Shown piece after piece: positions 36,504-44,531 of a stretch of 64,000 nucleotides of DNA (its first letter is position 1; the number at the start of each line of letters is the position of its first letter). Position numbers and translations under genes: made by a program. Under the pieces are notes generated by a model that was given only the letters and a program-made list of their open reading frames with translations, was not told where the DNA came from and did not search any database. Source of the DNA: Burkholderiales bacterium (GTDB taxonomy: Bacteria > Pseudomonadota > Gammaproteobacteria > Burkholderiales > Burkholderiaceae_C); the NCBI GenBank assembly GCA_016213205.1, contig JACRAZ010000025.1, positions 56,393-120,392 on the forward strand. Direction: 5' to 3'.

Positions 36504-38012
36504 CTAGCGCGGCTGCAGCAGCAGGCGCGGGGACTCCTGGCGCGCCCAGGCCTCGGCCTCCTCGCGCAGCAGGTGCAGCGTGCGCGGGTGCGTCTCGGCC
36601 CAGCGGCTGCCGAACGCGAGCGTGGCGTGCCGCCCGCTGCGCGACAGGCTCAGCGCCTGCGGATCGACGGCGGTGCGGGCATGGCACTTGATCACCGCCA
36701 GCCGCAGCGCCATCACCTGCCAGGCGAAGAGTTCGCTGCACAGCTGCGCCTCCACCTTGCGCAGGCCGCCGCGCTGGCCCAGCACCAGGTCGGCGATGCG
36801 GCGTTGCTGGCTTTGCGAGAAGCCCGGTGCGTCGGCATGCGCCATCAGGTACGCGCTGTGGCGATGATGGTCGTGGTGCGAGACCATCAGGCCGATCTCG
36901 TGCAGGTCGCAGGCCCAGCCCAGCTCGCGCAGGGCCTCGTCGTCGGCCTGGGGCTGCGCCCGGCTGAACAGTGCGCAGGCGACCGAGCGCACCCGCGCAG
37001 CCTGGCTGGTGTCGATGCCGAAACGCGCCTGCAGCTCCATGGCCGTGTGGTCACGCACGTCGCCGCCGTTGGCCCGGCGCTGCGCCGCGTGGCGCTCGTG
37101 CAGGTCGACGATCACGCCCTGGCGCAGGGCACCCTTGGCCGGGTGCAAGGCCTCGATGCCGAAGTGCGTGACCAGCGTGTACAGCAAGGAGAGCCCGCCG
37201 CCGAGGATGGCCTTGCGGTCCTCGGCCAGCGAGGGCAGGGCCAGGCGGTCCACGTGGCCCGCGGCCAGGCATTGCGCGATGCACCAGCGCAGGCCCTCGG
37301 GCGTGATGCGGCCGTCGGTGCGGCCCGCGGCCTGAAGCACCTGCGACACCGCGCCCGCGGTGCCCGAGGAGCCGAGCGCCTGCCGCCAGTGGCGCGGTGC
37401 GAAGGGTTCCAGCGCTTCCTCCAGCTCGGCGCCGGCGGCCACCTGGGCGTCGCGGAACATCTGTTCGGTGAACCGGCCCTCCGGGAACCAGCGCATCGAC
37501 AGGCTCACCGACCCCACCTTGAACGACTCGGCCACCTGTGGCACGCGGCCTTGGCCGAGGATCATCTCGGTGCTGCGCCCGCCGATGTCGATCACCAGGC
37601 GGGTCTCTTCGGCCGGTTGCAGGTGGGACACGCCGGCATAGATCAGGCGCGCTTCCTCGCGCCCCGAGATCACCTCGATCGGGAAACCCAGCGCGGCCTC
37701 GGCGCGCACCAGGAAGGCGTCGCGGTTGCGCGCTTCGCGCAGCGTCTGCGTGGCCACGGCCCGCACCTGCGCAGCCTCGAAGCCCTGCAAGCGCTGCGCA
37801 AAACGGGCCAGGCAGGCCAGGCCACGCTGCGCGGCCTCTTCGGTGAGGTAGGCGTTGGCATCGAGGCCAGCGCCCAGGCGCACGGTTTCCTTCAGGTACG
37901 CGGTGCGGCGGTAGCGCCCGTGCTGGAGCTGGCCGATTTCGAGTCGAAAACTGTTCGACCCCATGTCGATGGCGGCCAGCGCAGCGCTGGCCCGGGGCAG
38001 GCGGGAGGGCAT
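36504..38012 (-). CDS. ppx: Exopolyphosphatase (Ppx/GppA family)
   Basis: 502 residues. An ASKHA-fold domain at the N-terminus carries AIDMGSNSFRLEIGQL and the second phosphate loop LVIDIGGRSTEMILG. A C-terminal HD-like domain follows (LGWACDLHEIGLMVSHHDHHRHS). It hydrolyses polyphosphate or pppGpp. Start 38012 is the only Met in position before the first phosphate loop. Convergent arrangement with ppk1-sixA is typical of Burkholderiales. Confidence 0.95.
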   Translation of the reverse strand: MPSRLPRASAALAAIDMGSNSFRLEIGQLQHGRYRRTAYLKETVRLGAGLDANAYLTEEAAQRGLACLARFAQRLQGFEAAQVRAVATQTLREARNRDAFLVRAEAALGFPIEVISGREEARLIYAGVSHLQPAEETRLVIDIGGRSTEMILGQGRVPQVAESFKVGSVSLSMRWFPEGRFTEQMFRDAQVAAGAELEEALEPFAPRHWRQALGSSGTAGAVSQVLQAAGRTDGRITPEGLRWCIAQCLAAGHVDRLALPSLAEDRKAILGGGLSLLYTLVTHFGIEALHPAKGALRQGVIVDLHERHAAQRRANGGDVRDHTAMELQARFGIDTSQAARVRSVACALFSRAQPQADDEALRELGWACDLHEIGLMVSHHDHHRHSAYLMAHADAPGFSQSQQRRIADLVLGQRGGLRKVEAQLCSELFAWQVMALRLAVIKCHARTAVDPQALSLSRSGRHATLAFGSRWAETHPRTLHLLREEAEAWARQESPRLLLQPR

Positions 38013-38111
38013 GGGGTCGATCGTAGCGGGTTCGGGTCGGTTGGCCGTGGGGGGAAGCCGCGCCAGCTCTCTAGAATTCGTCGTTCGTCCGACCCCCCAT
38101 GGAGACACCGC

Positions 38112-38987
38112 ATGCTGAAGCAGGACATCGACAGCCTGGCCCCCGCCCAAGCGTTCAGCCGCCGTGCGTTCGTGCGCGGCAGTCTGGGCACAGGCTTCGC
38201 CGCCGCAGTGCTGCCGGTGGTGGCACAGACCGCCATCAAGACCGATGCCGAGGGCCTGGTTGTCGGCGAGGTGAGCATTGCCGTGGGCGACTTCAAGATG
38301 CCGGCCTACCGGGCCGCACCGGCGGGCAAGACCCGCGCGCCGGTGCTGCTGCTGGTCAGCGAGATCTTCGGTGTGCACGAGTACGTGGCCGACGTGGCGC
38401 GACGCTTCGCGAAGCAGGGTTACTTCGTCGTGGCGCCGGAACTCTTCGTGCGCCAGGGCGACGCCAGTGCCTATGGCGAGATTGCCAAGTTGCTGAGCGA
38501 GGTGATCAACAAGGTGCCTGACGCACAGGTGATGGGGGATCTCGACGCCTGTGCCGAGTGGGCCCGATCGCAAGGCGCCGATGCGGCGCGCCTCGCTGTC
38601 ACAGGCTTCTGCTGGGGCGGGCGCATCACCTGGCTCTACAGCGCACACAACCCGGCCGTGAAGGCGGCGGTGGCCTGGTACGGCCGCCTGGTGGGGACGA
38701 ACTCGGCGCTGACACCGGCGCACCCGATGGACCTGGCCGGCAAGCTTCATGCGCCCGTGCTGGGCCTGTACGGTGGCCAGGACGGCGGCATCCCGCTTGA
38801 CACGGTCGATAAGATGAAAGCCGCGCTGGCCGCGGGCAGCGCCGCGGCGCGGCGTTCGGAGTTCGTCGTCTACCCGGATGCACCGCATGCGTTCCATGCC
38901 GACTACCGGCCCAGCTACCGGAAGGAGGCCGCGGAAGACGGCTGGAAGCGATGCCTGGCGTGGTTCAAGGCCCAGGGCATGGGCTGA
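38112..38987 (+). CDS. Exported dienelactone hydrolase-family protein
   Basis: 291 residues. The N-terminus has a twin-arginine type signal (SRRAFVRG followed by a hydrophobic stretch), so export in a folded state is likely. The alpha/beta hydrolase domain has the dienelactone hydrolase Cys nucleophile in GFCWGG, an Asp in YGGQDGGIP and a His in DAPHAFHADY. Start ATG 38112 is preceded by GGAGAC. The substrate is unknown; no aromatic-degradation genes are nearby. Confidence 0.9.
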   Translation: MLKQDIDSLAPAQAFSRRAFVRGSLGTGFAAAVLPVVAQTAIKTDAEGLVVGEVSIAVGDFKMPAYRAAPAGKTRAPVLLLVSEIFGVHEYVADVARRFAKQGYFVVAPELFVRQGDASAYGEIAKLLSEVINKVPDAQVMGDLDACAEWARSQGADAARLAVTGFCWGGRITWLYSAHNPAVKAAVAWYGRLVGTNSALTPAHPMDLAGKLHAPVLGLYGGQDGGIPLDTVDKMKAALAAGSAAARRSEFVVYPDAPHAFHADYRPSYRKEAAEDGWKRCLAWFKAQGMG

Positions 38988-39008
38988 CGCGTCCTCGCAC
39001 CACGATCT

Positions 39009-39040
39009 ACCGCGCCTGCCCCGGCGCGGTTTTCACTTTC
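39009..39040 (+). terminator. Intrinsic terminator after the hydrolase gene
   Basis: 8-bp stem ACCGCGCC (39009-39016) with GGCGCGGT (39023-39030), loop TGCCCC, followed by TTTCACTTTC. It lies 21 bases after the stop codon and just before the ZIP gene. Confidence 0.75.
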
Positions 39041-39050
39041 GAATTCCACG

Positions 39051-39836
39051 ATGAGCTTGACCCTGCTTCACATCGTCCTGGCCACCTTCGCCGGCGGATT
39101 GCTGTCGGTGCTGATCGCGGCCTCGCTCACGCTGGCGTTGCTGGGGCGGCTGGTGCAACACCTGGTCAGCCTGTCGGTGGGTGTGCTGCTGGGCACCGCG
39201 CTGCTGCATGTGCTGCCGGAGGCCTTCGAGTCGCAGGTCAGCCCGCATCGGCTGTTCATCACCCTGCTGGCCGGCCTGTTCTTCTTCTTCCTGCTGGAAA
39301 AGGCCGAGCTGTACCGGCACGGCCACCACCACGAGGGCGACGGCCACCACCACGACCACCACTTCGACGCCGAGCAGGCGGGCCGCGGCGGCTGGAGCGT
39401 GCTGGTGGGTGACAGCATCCACAACTTCTGCGACGGCATCATCATCGCCGCCGCTTTCCTGGCCGACACCCGGCTCGGGCTGGTGACGGCGCTGGCCATC
39501 ATCGCGCACGAGATCCCGCAGGAGGTGGGCGACTACATCGTGCTGCTCAACGCCGGCTTCAGCCGGGCCAAGGCACTGCTGTACAACGCCTTGTCCGGAC
39601 TGGCGGCGGTGGTGGGCGGCGTGCTGGGCTACTTCATCGTCGGGCCCTGGGAGGCCGTGTTTCCCTACCTGCTGGTGGCCGCCAGCAGCAGCTTCATCTA
39701 TGTGGCGGTGGCCGACCTGCTGCCGCAGCTGCAACGGCGCCTGCCGCTGCGGTCGACCGTCGCGCAGCTGGCCTGGATCGCCGCCGGCCTGGGCGTGGTG
39801 GTGCTCGCGCGCACGCTGCTGCACGACACGCACTGA
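39051..39836 (+). CDS. ZIP-family divalent metal transporter
   Basis: 261 residues, about eight membrane helices. A His-rich cytoplasmic loop (HGHHHEG and GHHHDHHF around residue 95) and the paired metal-site helices SIHNFCDGIIIAAAFL and IIAHEIPQEVGDYIVLL define the ZIP family. It imports zinc or related metals into the cytoplasm. It begins only 10-15 bases after the preceding terminator, so its own promoter probably overlaps the end of the upstream gene. Confidence 0.93.
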   Translation: MSLTLLHIVLATFAGGLLSVLIAASLTLALLGRLVQHLVSLSVGVLLGTALLHVLPEAFESQVSPHRLFITLLAGLFFFFLLEKAELYRHGHHHEGDGHHHDHHFDAEQAGRGGWSVLVGDSIHNFCDGIIIAAAFLADTRLGLVTALAIIAHEIPQEVGDYIVLLNAGFSRAKALLYNALSGLAAVVGGVLGYFIVGPWEAVFPYLLVAASSSFIYVAVADLLPQLQRRLPLRSTVAQLAWIAAGLGVVVLARTLLHDTH

Positions 39837-39850
39837 AACAGCGGGGGCGC

Positions 39851-39877
39851 TCAAGTTCGGCCCGTGATCGCCGATCT
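39851..39877 (+). promoter_or_regulatory. Sigma-28 (FliA) type promoter
   Basis: TCAAGTTC (39851-39858), an 11-base spacer, then GCCGATCT (39870-39877). This matches the FliA consensus TAAAGTTT-N11-GCCGATAA at 13 of 16 positions with exact spacing. It lies 43 bases upstream of the HD-GYP-like gene, in the gap after the ZIP gene. Confidence 0.65.
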
Positions 39878-39920
39878 ACCGAGTCAGCGCCTTCCCCATC
39901 CCACCCGTGCCGCTGCCGCG

Positions 39921-41063
39921 ATGAACCTGCTTCCCCTGGTCGAGCTCAAGGACTGCCTGGCACCCGGCCTGCCCCTGCCCTGGGGCGTGCGCGATGCGCA
40001 CGGCAACCTGCTGCTCGGCCGCGGCCATGTGGTCAGCAGCGAGGTCATGCTCGAAGCACTGCTGGCGCGGGGGGTCTTCGTTGATGAGCGCGAGGCTGCC
40101 GCGGTGGCCCCACCGGCCGAGCCGCCATCGCAGGACGTGCCGGCGCCGACAGGCACCCCTTTCGAGCGCTGGGATCAGCTGTGCAACAACCTGGCGGCGG
40201 TGCTGTCCAGCCCGCGCGAGCGCCACTTCCTGCAGCGGGTTCGGGAGGCCGCGTTGCATGTGCAGGCGCTCAGCGATGTCAACACCGACCTGCTGCTGTT
40301 CCTGATCCTGCGGCAGGACCATGGCCGCTTCGAACACTACGGCACCACGCATGCGCTGCACGTGGCCTGCGTGTGTGCATTGATGGCGCGCCGCATGGGC
40401 TGGGGGCTGGCCGACCAGCAGCGTGCCATCGGCGCGGCATTGACGATGAACCTCGCGATCATCGAGTTGCAGGGCCAGCTGGCCGGCCAGGCCACGCCCC
40501 TGACACGGCGCCAGCGCGAGCAGATTGCCGGGCACCCCGGGCAGGCCTCGATGATGCTGCGCGCTGCCGGCCTGGACGACGAGCCGTGGCTCACGGCGGT
40601 GGAAGACCACCACGAGCGCACCGGTGGGGGCGGCTATCCGGACGGGCGGGCCGAGCCAGGGGTCTTGTCGCAACTGCTGCGGCTCACCGACCAGTTCACC
40701 GCCAAGCACAGTGCACGTGCCACACGGCCGGCCTTGCCGGCGCAGCTGGCGGCCCAGCAGCTCTTCATTGAGAACCCGAACGAGCCGATGGCCGCGATGC
40801 TCATCAAGGAGTTCGGCATCTACCCGCCAGGCAGCCTGGTGAAGCTGGCCTCGGCCGAGATCGGCATCGTGGTTCGACGTGGGCGTAGCGCCAATCTGCC
40901 GATCGTGGCCACGCTCACCGATCGGCATGGCCGCGCATTGCCGCTGCCCGCCCTGCGCGACACTGCGCACCCAGGTTATGCGGTGGCCACCAGCGTCCAG
41001 GAACCGCTGCAGCGCCTGCGCATCGCGCCGCAGGCGCTGTATCCCGAGGCCGCCGAGCTCTAG
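39921..41063 (+). CDS. Degenerate HD-GYP-type protein
   Basis: 380 residues. An N-terminal small domain (VELKDCLAPGLPLPWGVRDAHGNLLLGRGHVV) as in many HD-GYP proteins precedes a helical domain resembling the c-di-GMP phosphodiesterase fold, with THALHVACVCALMARRMGW, HPGQASMMLRAAG and EDHHERTGGGGYPDG. The central HDxGK metal motif is missing (ALTMNLAIIELQGQL), so phosphodiesterase activity is unlikely. The start ATG 39921 follows a sigma-28 type promoter. A role as c-di-GMP or flagellar regulator without catalysis is inferred. Confidence 0.8.
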   Translation: MNLLPLVELKDCLAPGLPLPWGVRDAHGNLLLGRGHVVSSEVMLEALLARGVFVDEREAAAVAPPAEPPSQDVPAPTGTPFERWDQLCNNLAAVLSSPRERHFLQRVREAALHVQALSDVNTDLLLFLILRQDHGRFEHYGTTHALHVACVCALMARRMGWGLADQQRAIGAALTMNLAIIELQGQLAGQATPLTRRQREQIAGHPGQASMMLRAAGLDDEPWLTAVEDHHERTGGGGYPDGRAEPGVLSQLLRLTDQFTAKHSARATRPALPAQLAAQQLFIENPNEPMAAMLIKEFGIYPPGSLVKLASAEIGIVVRRGRSANLPIVATLTDRHGRALPLPALRDTAHPGYAVATSVQEPLQRLRIAPQALYPEAAEL

Positions 41064-41079
41064 CCGGAGCCCGCCGCCG

Positions 41080-41514
41080 CTACTTGATCACGAGCACGGG
41101 GATCGGGCTGTGGGTCAGCACGCGGCTCGTTTCGCTGCCCAAGAGCAACGCGGCCACGCCCCGGCGGCCGTGTGACGCCATCACGATCAGGTCGCAGCTC
41201 TGCTGCTTGGCCTGGTCGAGGATGGCCTCCCAGGGATGCAGGGCTTCCACGGTGAACCCGTCGCAGGCCACGCCGCCGGCCTTGGCAGCATCCAGCACCA
41301 GTTTCACCCGGCCGGATGCGATGCGCTCCTGGGCGTCGTAGAACTCCTGCGGGGGCACCGGCTGCATCTCGGAGATGGCGCTGTACGGGAAGGGTTCCTT
41401 CACGCTGATGGTGGACAGCGATGCGCCCATGGCCTTGGCGAGGCCGATGGCCGTCTCGACGGCCTTCGCGGTGATCTCGGAGCCATCGGTGGGAACAAGG
41501 ATGCGTTTGTACAT
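41080..41514 (-). CDS. Universal stress protein (UspA family)
   Basis: 144 residues, a single Usp domain: RILVPTDGSEITAKAVETA at the start and the nucleotide loop VMASHGRRGVAALLLGSETSRVLTHSPIPVLVIK at the end, with the GxxGx9GS pattern of ATP-binding Usp proteins. Start ATG 41514 is fixed by GGAGGTGACC just upstream. An FNR-type box lies 79-92 bases upstream of the start codon, suggesting induction under low oxygen. Confidence 0.94.
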   Translation of the reverse strand: MYKRILVPTDGSEITAKAVETAIGLAKAMGASLSTISVKEPFPYSAISEMQPVPPQEFYDAQERIASGRVKLVLDAAKAGGVACDGFTVEALHPWEAILDQAKQQSCDLIVMASHGRRGVAALLLGSETSRVLTHSPIPVLVIK

Positions 41515-41592
41515 GGTCACCTCCTGGGTTCGATCGACGTGGGCGCCGGGGCCCGACATGCGGTCAGTGTGCGTCAGCAGGCCGTGTTCGGC

Positions 41593-41606
41593 TTGAGCTG
41601 CATCAA
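41593..41606 (-). promoter_or_regulatory. FNR/ANR-type operator of the universal stress gene
   Basis: On the minus strand the site reads TTGAT-GCAG-CTCAA, one mismatch from the FNR consensus TTGAT-N4-ATCAA. A weak -10 (CACACT, 41571-41566) would place transcription near 41559, putting the box centre about 41 bases upstream, the class II activation position. Confidence 0.6.
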
Positions 41607-41619
41607 GGCGCGGGGACGG

Positions 41620-42507
41620 TCAGGATTCGGCAGTGGGTGCGTCGGCCTGCGGTGCGGCCTTGCGGCGCAGCACGGTCGCGCCGACGCCGGCGCAGATGAT
41701 CAGTGCCATGCCGGACAGGGCCATGCCGGTGATCGGGTCATCGAACAGCCAGACACCGTAGCCGAAGGAAAACACGATGCCCAGGTACTGCAGGCTGGCA
41801 TTCACCAGCGGCCGGCCGATGGCGTAGGCACGCGTCATCAGCAACTGCGCCACGGTGGCCAGCGTGCCGATCGCCAGCAGCAGGCCAGCGCCGGCCAGCG
41901 TGTGGGCATGCAGGCCGCTGATCGCGGCGAGCGTGGCGCCAACCAGCACTCCGCCGATCGAGAAGTACAGCACCACGCGCACCTCGGGTTCGCCGGCGCG
42001 GCCGAGCGCGGTGACCTGCAGATAGGCCAGGGCCGACAGCATGCCCGACAGCAGGCCGGTCAACCCGTGCCACAACTGGTTCTGCTCGATCGTCGGGCGC
42101 AGGATCAGCACGACACCCGCAAAGCCCACCATCACGGTCAACACCAGGCGGCCATCCACGCGTGTGGCGCCCATCAGCACCGCACCGCCGATCAGGAACA
42201 GGGCCATCCACACCGAGGACATGTAGTTCAGCGTGACGGCGGTGGCCAGCGGCAGGTTGCCGATGGCGTAGAACCACAGCGTCAGTGCACACACACCGCT
42301 GGCGCTGCGCCAGAAGTGCATGCCGGGTACCGGCGTGCGCAAGGACACGCCGCGACTTCGCGCCAGCACGGCCATCATCACGGCGCCCACCAGGCCGCGG
42401 TAGAAGACGATTTCGCCAGTGCTGTAGTGCGCCGAAGCCAGCTTCACCGCCACGCCCATCGTGGCAAAGAGCAGGGTCGAACAGAGCATGAGCAGGGCGG
42501 CTGGCAT
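41620..42507 (-). CDS. EamA/RhaT-type DMT transporter
   Basis: 295 residues, ten membrane helices in two EamA repeats. The helices and short basic loops fit the drug/metabolite transporter superfamily, for example ATMGVAVKLASAHYSTGEIVFYRG at the start of repeat one and YLGIVFSFGYGVWLFDDPITGMALSGMALI near the end of repeat two. It exports an unknown small metabolite. It lies between the stress-protein gene and tRNA-Asp and is the last chromosomal gene before the accessory region. Confidence 0.9.
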   Translation of the reverse strand: MPAALLMLCSTLLFATMGVAVKLASAHYSTGEIVFYRGLVGAVMMAVLARSRGVSLRTPVPGMHFWRSASGVCALTLWFYAIGNLPLATAVTLNYMSSVWMALFLIGGAVLMGATRVDGRLVLTVMVGFAGVVLILRPTIEQNQLWHGLTGLLSGMLSALAYLQVTALGRAGEPEVRVVLYFSIGGVLVGATLAAISGLHAHTLAGAGLLLAIGTLATVAQLLMTRAYAIGRPLVNASLQYLGIVFSFGYGVWLFDDPITGMALSGMALIICAGVGATVLRRKAAPQADAPTAES

Positions 42508-42550
42508 GCCCGCATTGTCGCCACTCGAGCGAAGGCAGTGCTGGTCAGTC

Positions 42551-42580
42551 TTGCAATGGCCTTTAAAGCCATGCTATAGT
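42551..42580 (+). promoter_or_regulatory. Promoter of tRNA-Asp
   Basis: TTGCAA (42551-42556), 18-base spacer, TATAGT (42575-42580), about 22 bases before the tRNA. The core promoter is enclosed by a 9-bp inverted repeat, AGTCTTGCA at 42547-42555 and TGCAAGACT at 42580-42588. Confidence 0.7.
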
Positions 42581-42602
42581 GCAAGACTTGCTTGAACGCC
42601 AC

Positions 42603-42679
42603 GGAGTGGTAGTTCAGTTGGTTAGAATACCGGCCTGTCACGCCGGGGGTCGCGGGTTCGAGTCCCGTCCACTCCGCCA
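42603..42679 (+). tRNA. tRNA-Asp(GTC)
   Basis: A 77-nt tRNA with encoded CCA. Acceptor stem GGAGTGG pairs with CCACTCC, discriminator G. The anticodon arm CCGGC-CTGTCAC-GCCGG gives anticodon GTC. The T arm GCGGGTTCGAGTCCCGT is normal. The 3' end marks the border where chromosomal genes stop and accessory DNA begins. Confidence 0.97.
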
Positions 42680-42687
42680 AAAAAATC

Positions 42688-42726
42688 AACGGGTTAGCGC
42701 TGCAAGGTGCTAACCCGTTTCCTCTT
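42688..42726 (+). terminator. Terminator after tRNA-Asp
   Basis: 11-bp perfect stem, AACGGGTTAGC (42688-42698) with GCTAACCCGTT (42709-42719), loop of 10, followed by TCCTCTT. It lies 8 bases beyond the tRNA CCA. Confidence 0.8.
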
Positions 42727-42810
42727 GTGGAGCCTCAGGGGTAAACCAAGGGGTAAACCGCGCAGCGGCTGCGCGCGGTGCGCTGCGAATGGCGACGAAC
42801 GACGTGAAGT

Positions 42811-43149
42811 TCACGGTCGGCGCGCGTAGTCAGGATCAGCGGCCAACGCCAAGGCCCACTCTGTCCCGGAGGCGTGCACTTCCGTCGGCATGCACTTGAA
42901 GCTCGACAAACGATGCGACCCCTTCGTGGGACGCTCGACAGTAGACTTGGCCGGCCGCTTGCCTGGGCTGAGCGCCGCGGCGATCACTTCCCCGCCGGGG
43001 AACTTGGCGCCGCCGTCCAGCTAGCGCTGCTGTTCGGCCGCCGCACGCAACTCGCCAGGCTTATCGCGGCACTTGAGGCGAGAGCGCGCGATCTCGCATG
43101 CGTAGCCGCCCGCGCGTAGCCGCACGAGCTGCTGTCGGTACGGGAGCAT
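42811..43149 (-). pseudogene. Remnant of an IS21-family istA transposase gene
   Basis: From ATG 43149, with AGGAG upstream, the frame reads MLPYRQQLVRLRAGGYACEI, then ARSRLKCRDKPGELRAAAEQ, which is the N-terminus of IS21-type IstA (usual form YRQVLVRLRQGDSxxxIARxRLMGRxKxAALR). A TAG at codon 43 (43023-43021) stops it. In-frame sequence continues with LDGGAKFPGGEVIAAALSPG, again IstA-like, then loses similarity before a stop at 42811. No IstB or terminal repeats are visible. It is a dead fragment of an older insertion next to the tRNA. Confidence 0.6.
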
Positions 43150-43908
43150 CTCGATTCTCCTGCGACCTTTCGCCAGCGCAGCCTGCGTAAAGGCCCCAAG
43201 GCGCTGCCGTGGGTGAACGAAGCTTCGAGAGACGCCTTCGGTGGTGCTGCTGGCCGGTATAGATAGTCTGCGCCGCGCCGACTTGCCGACTTTCGCTTGG
43301 CCGGCTTACGCCGACTCTGATGTGGCCTGAGTGCGCCGGTCGCCGACAGGTGCCAGGCAACCGCCTTGACCAAGGCACTACGTTGCTTGGTACCGCGATG
43401 CTATCGATCCGACCGCTGTTGAGCCGGCAGTCATTCCTTTGGTCGTGCCCTTTGGCATGGGTTCGGTCGCCTGGAGCGTGAGGAGGGCCAAGCCGCCGCT
43501 CCCGTTTGGCGCGCCAAAGACGCCGCGGTGCCCACGATTCGCGGACGCATTGATTCCGTCGTCGACCAGCGCGCGAGACCGCGTGCGTCGAAAGTTTGTC
43601 CAGCGGGCTGGGGCGTCCAACCGTCCAACGACAAATAGCTGACATCGCAATTTGGGCCGATTCAGTCGAACGCTTTGGCGCGGCGAGCCCACGCAGAAAA
43701 GTATGCCGATCACGCGCCCTTTGGTGGCTGCGACATGAACATGCGCTTGTCCAAACATGCGCGTGGGTCAAGTCGTATAAACGCTGATCGCAGCGTTGCC
43801 GTCGGTCGTGCTGCGGTGGATTGAGGGTTCCGCCTCCGCAGAGTTCGATATGGACAGTGTTGAGGGTGCCCTCTAAGATGCGTCGCACACAACACTCTCG
43901 GAGGACAC
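43150..43908. other. Gene-free stretch before the low-GC operon
   Basis: About 760 bases in which I can support no gene. Open frames on both strands here lack ribosome sites and recognisable domains. Just before the operon are a possible weak promoter (TTGAGG at 43821, TCGATA at 43845) and a short palindrome GAGGG-TG-CCCTC at 43862-43873, 35 bases before the first start codon. Both are low-confidence. The stretch probably holds decayed mobile-element DNA. Confidence 0.5.
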
Positions 43909-44463
43909 GTGGACGCAACCCGTAGCCTGAAAATTGAGGACGTCTCCTTGGATGTAGAACTTGAGGAAGTACAGTTTTCGTACTCCTTTGGGGAAGCTAG
44001 GCCGGGTCGAGGAGGCGCCGCGCTTGCCGGCGCGACTGCACAGCAACGCATCCAGTCGGCGGCCACGGATTTCGAAGCGATGCACTCGATCCGGGCCGTG
44101 GTAGAGGCCTACGAGTCGTTGCTGCCCTCGGATGTCAAGGCGTCCTTCGGCCTGCTTACCACCGCCCCCTACACATCGATCAGTGGTGGCGTAGCGGAAA
44201 CCATTGACGGCCCTGCCCTGGACGCCTGGATCCAGTCCCCAGCATTTGCTGCTGCGATCTCTACCTATAGCGGAAACCAAAAGCACAACGTGCAGTTGGT
44301 TCGCTTCGATGCAGTGCTCATCGACGAAAGTACTGCCTCAGTGCAATATGTGATCCGAGATGAGGTCGCGGCCGGCAACGTGCAGTACGCAGCATCCGCG
44401 GCCGTACTGATTAAAGATGTTGACACGTGGCGGATCGCGGTGCATATGCAGCATCCCCTATGA
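43909..44463 (+). CDS. NTF2-like protein with leader-like N-terminus; candidate RiPP substrate
   Basis: 184 residues starting at GTG 43909 with GGAGG 4 bases upstream. Residues about 60-184 have the look of an NTF2/SnoaL-type cone fold (IRAVVEAYESLL, then alternating beta strands ending VDTWRIAVHMQ). Residues 1-50 differ: an acidic stretch (LKIEDVSLDVELEEV) is followed by FSYSFGEARPGRGGAALAG, which resembles a leader and a Gly-rich segment of a modified peptide. It contains no cysteine. As first gene of the operon with an RRE-E1 and YcaO downstream, it may be the modified substrate or a carrier. No homologue is recognised with confidence. Confidence 0.7.
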   Translation: MDATRSLKIEDVSLDVELEEVQFSYSFGEARPGRGGAALAGATAQQRIQSAATDFEAMHSIRAVVEAYESLLPSDVKASFGLLTTAPYTSISGGVAETIDGPALDAWIQSPAFAAAISTYSGNQKHNVQLVRFDAVLIDESTASVQYVIRDEVAAGNVQYAASAAVLIKDVDTWRIAVHMQHPL

Positions 44464-44531
44464 CTGACCCCGACGCCTCTAGCGCAACCCCATGCTGGAG
44501 GGCAAACGTCAACCGCCTGGGGTCACGATAG
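44460..44531 (+). CDS. Possible 23-residue peptide ORF overlapping two operon genes
   Basis: ATG 44460 overlaps the stop of the NTF2-like gene in an ATGA junction and opens a 23-residue frame, MTDPDASSATPCWRANVNRL and three more residues, ending at TAG 44531. It holds one Cys and several Ser/Thr, and overlaps the start of the TldD gene out of frame. It could be a small peptide substrate, a coupling device or chance. There is no dedicated ribosome site. Confidence 0.2.
   Translation: MTDPDASSATPCWRANVNRLGSR

Noticed and set aside
43378..43758. Minus-strand frame of 126 codons, considered as a hypothetical gene
   Set aside because: No similarity recognised, no ribosome site, and it lies in decayed DNA beside an IS fragment.
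43061..43918. Minus-strand frame of 285 codons before the RiPP operon
   Set aside because: No ribosome site or domain; Arg/Ser-rich translation looks random and it overlaps the start of the operon.
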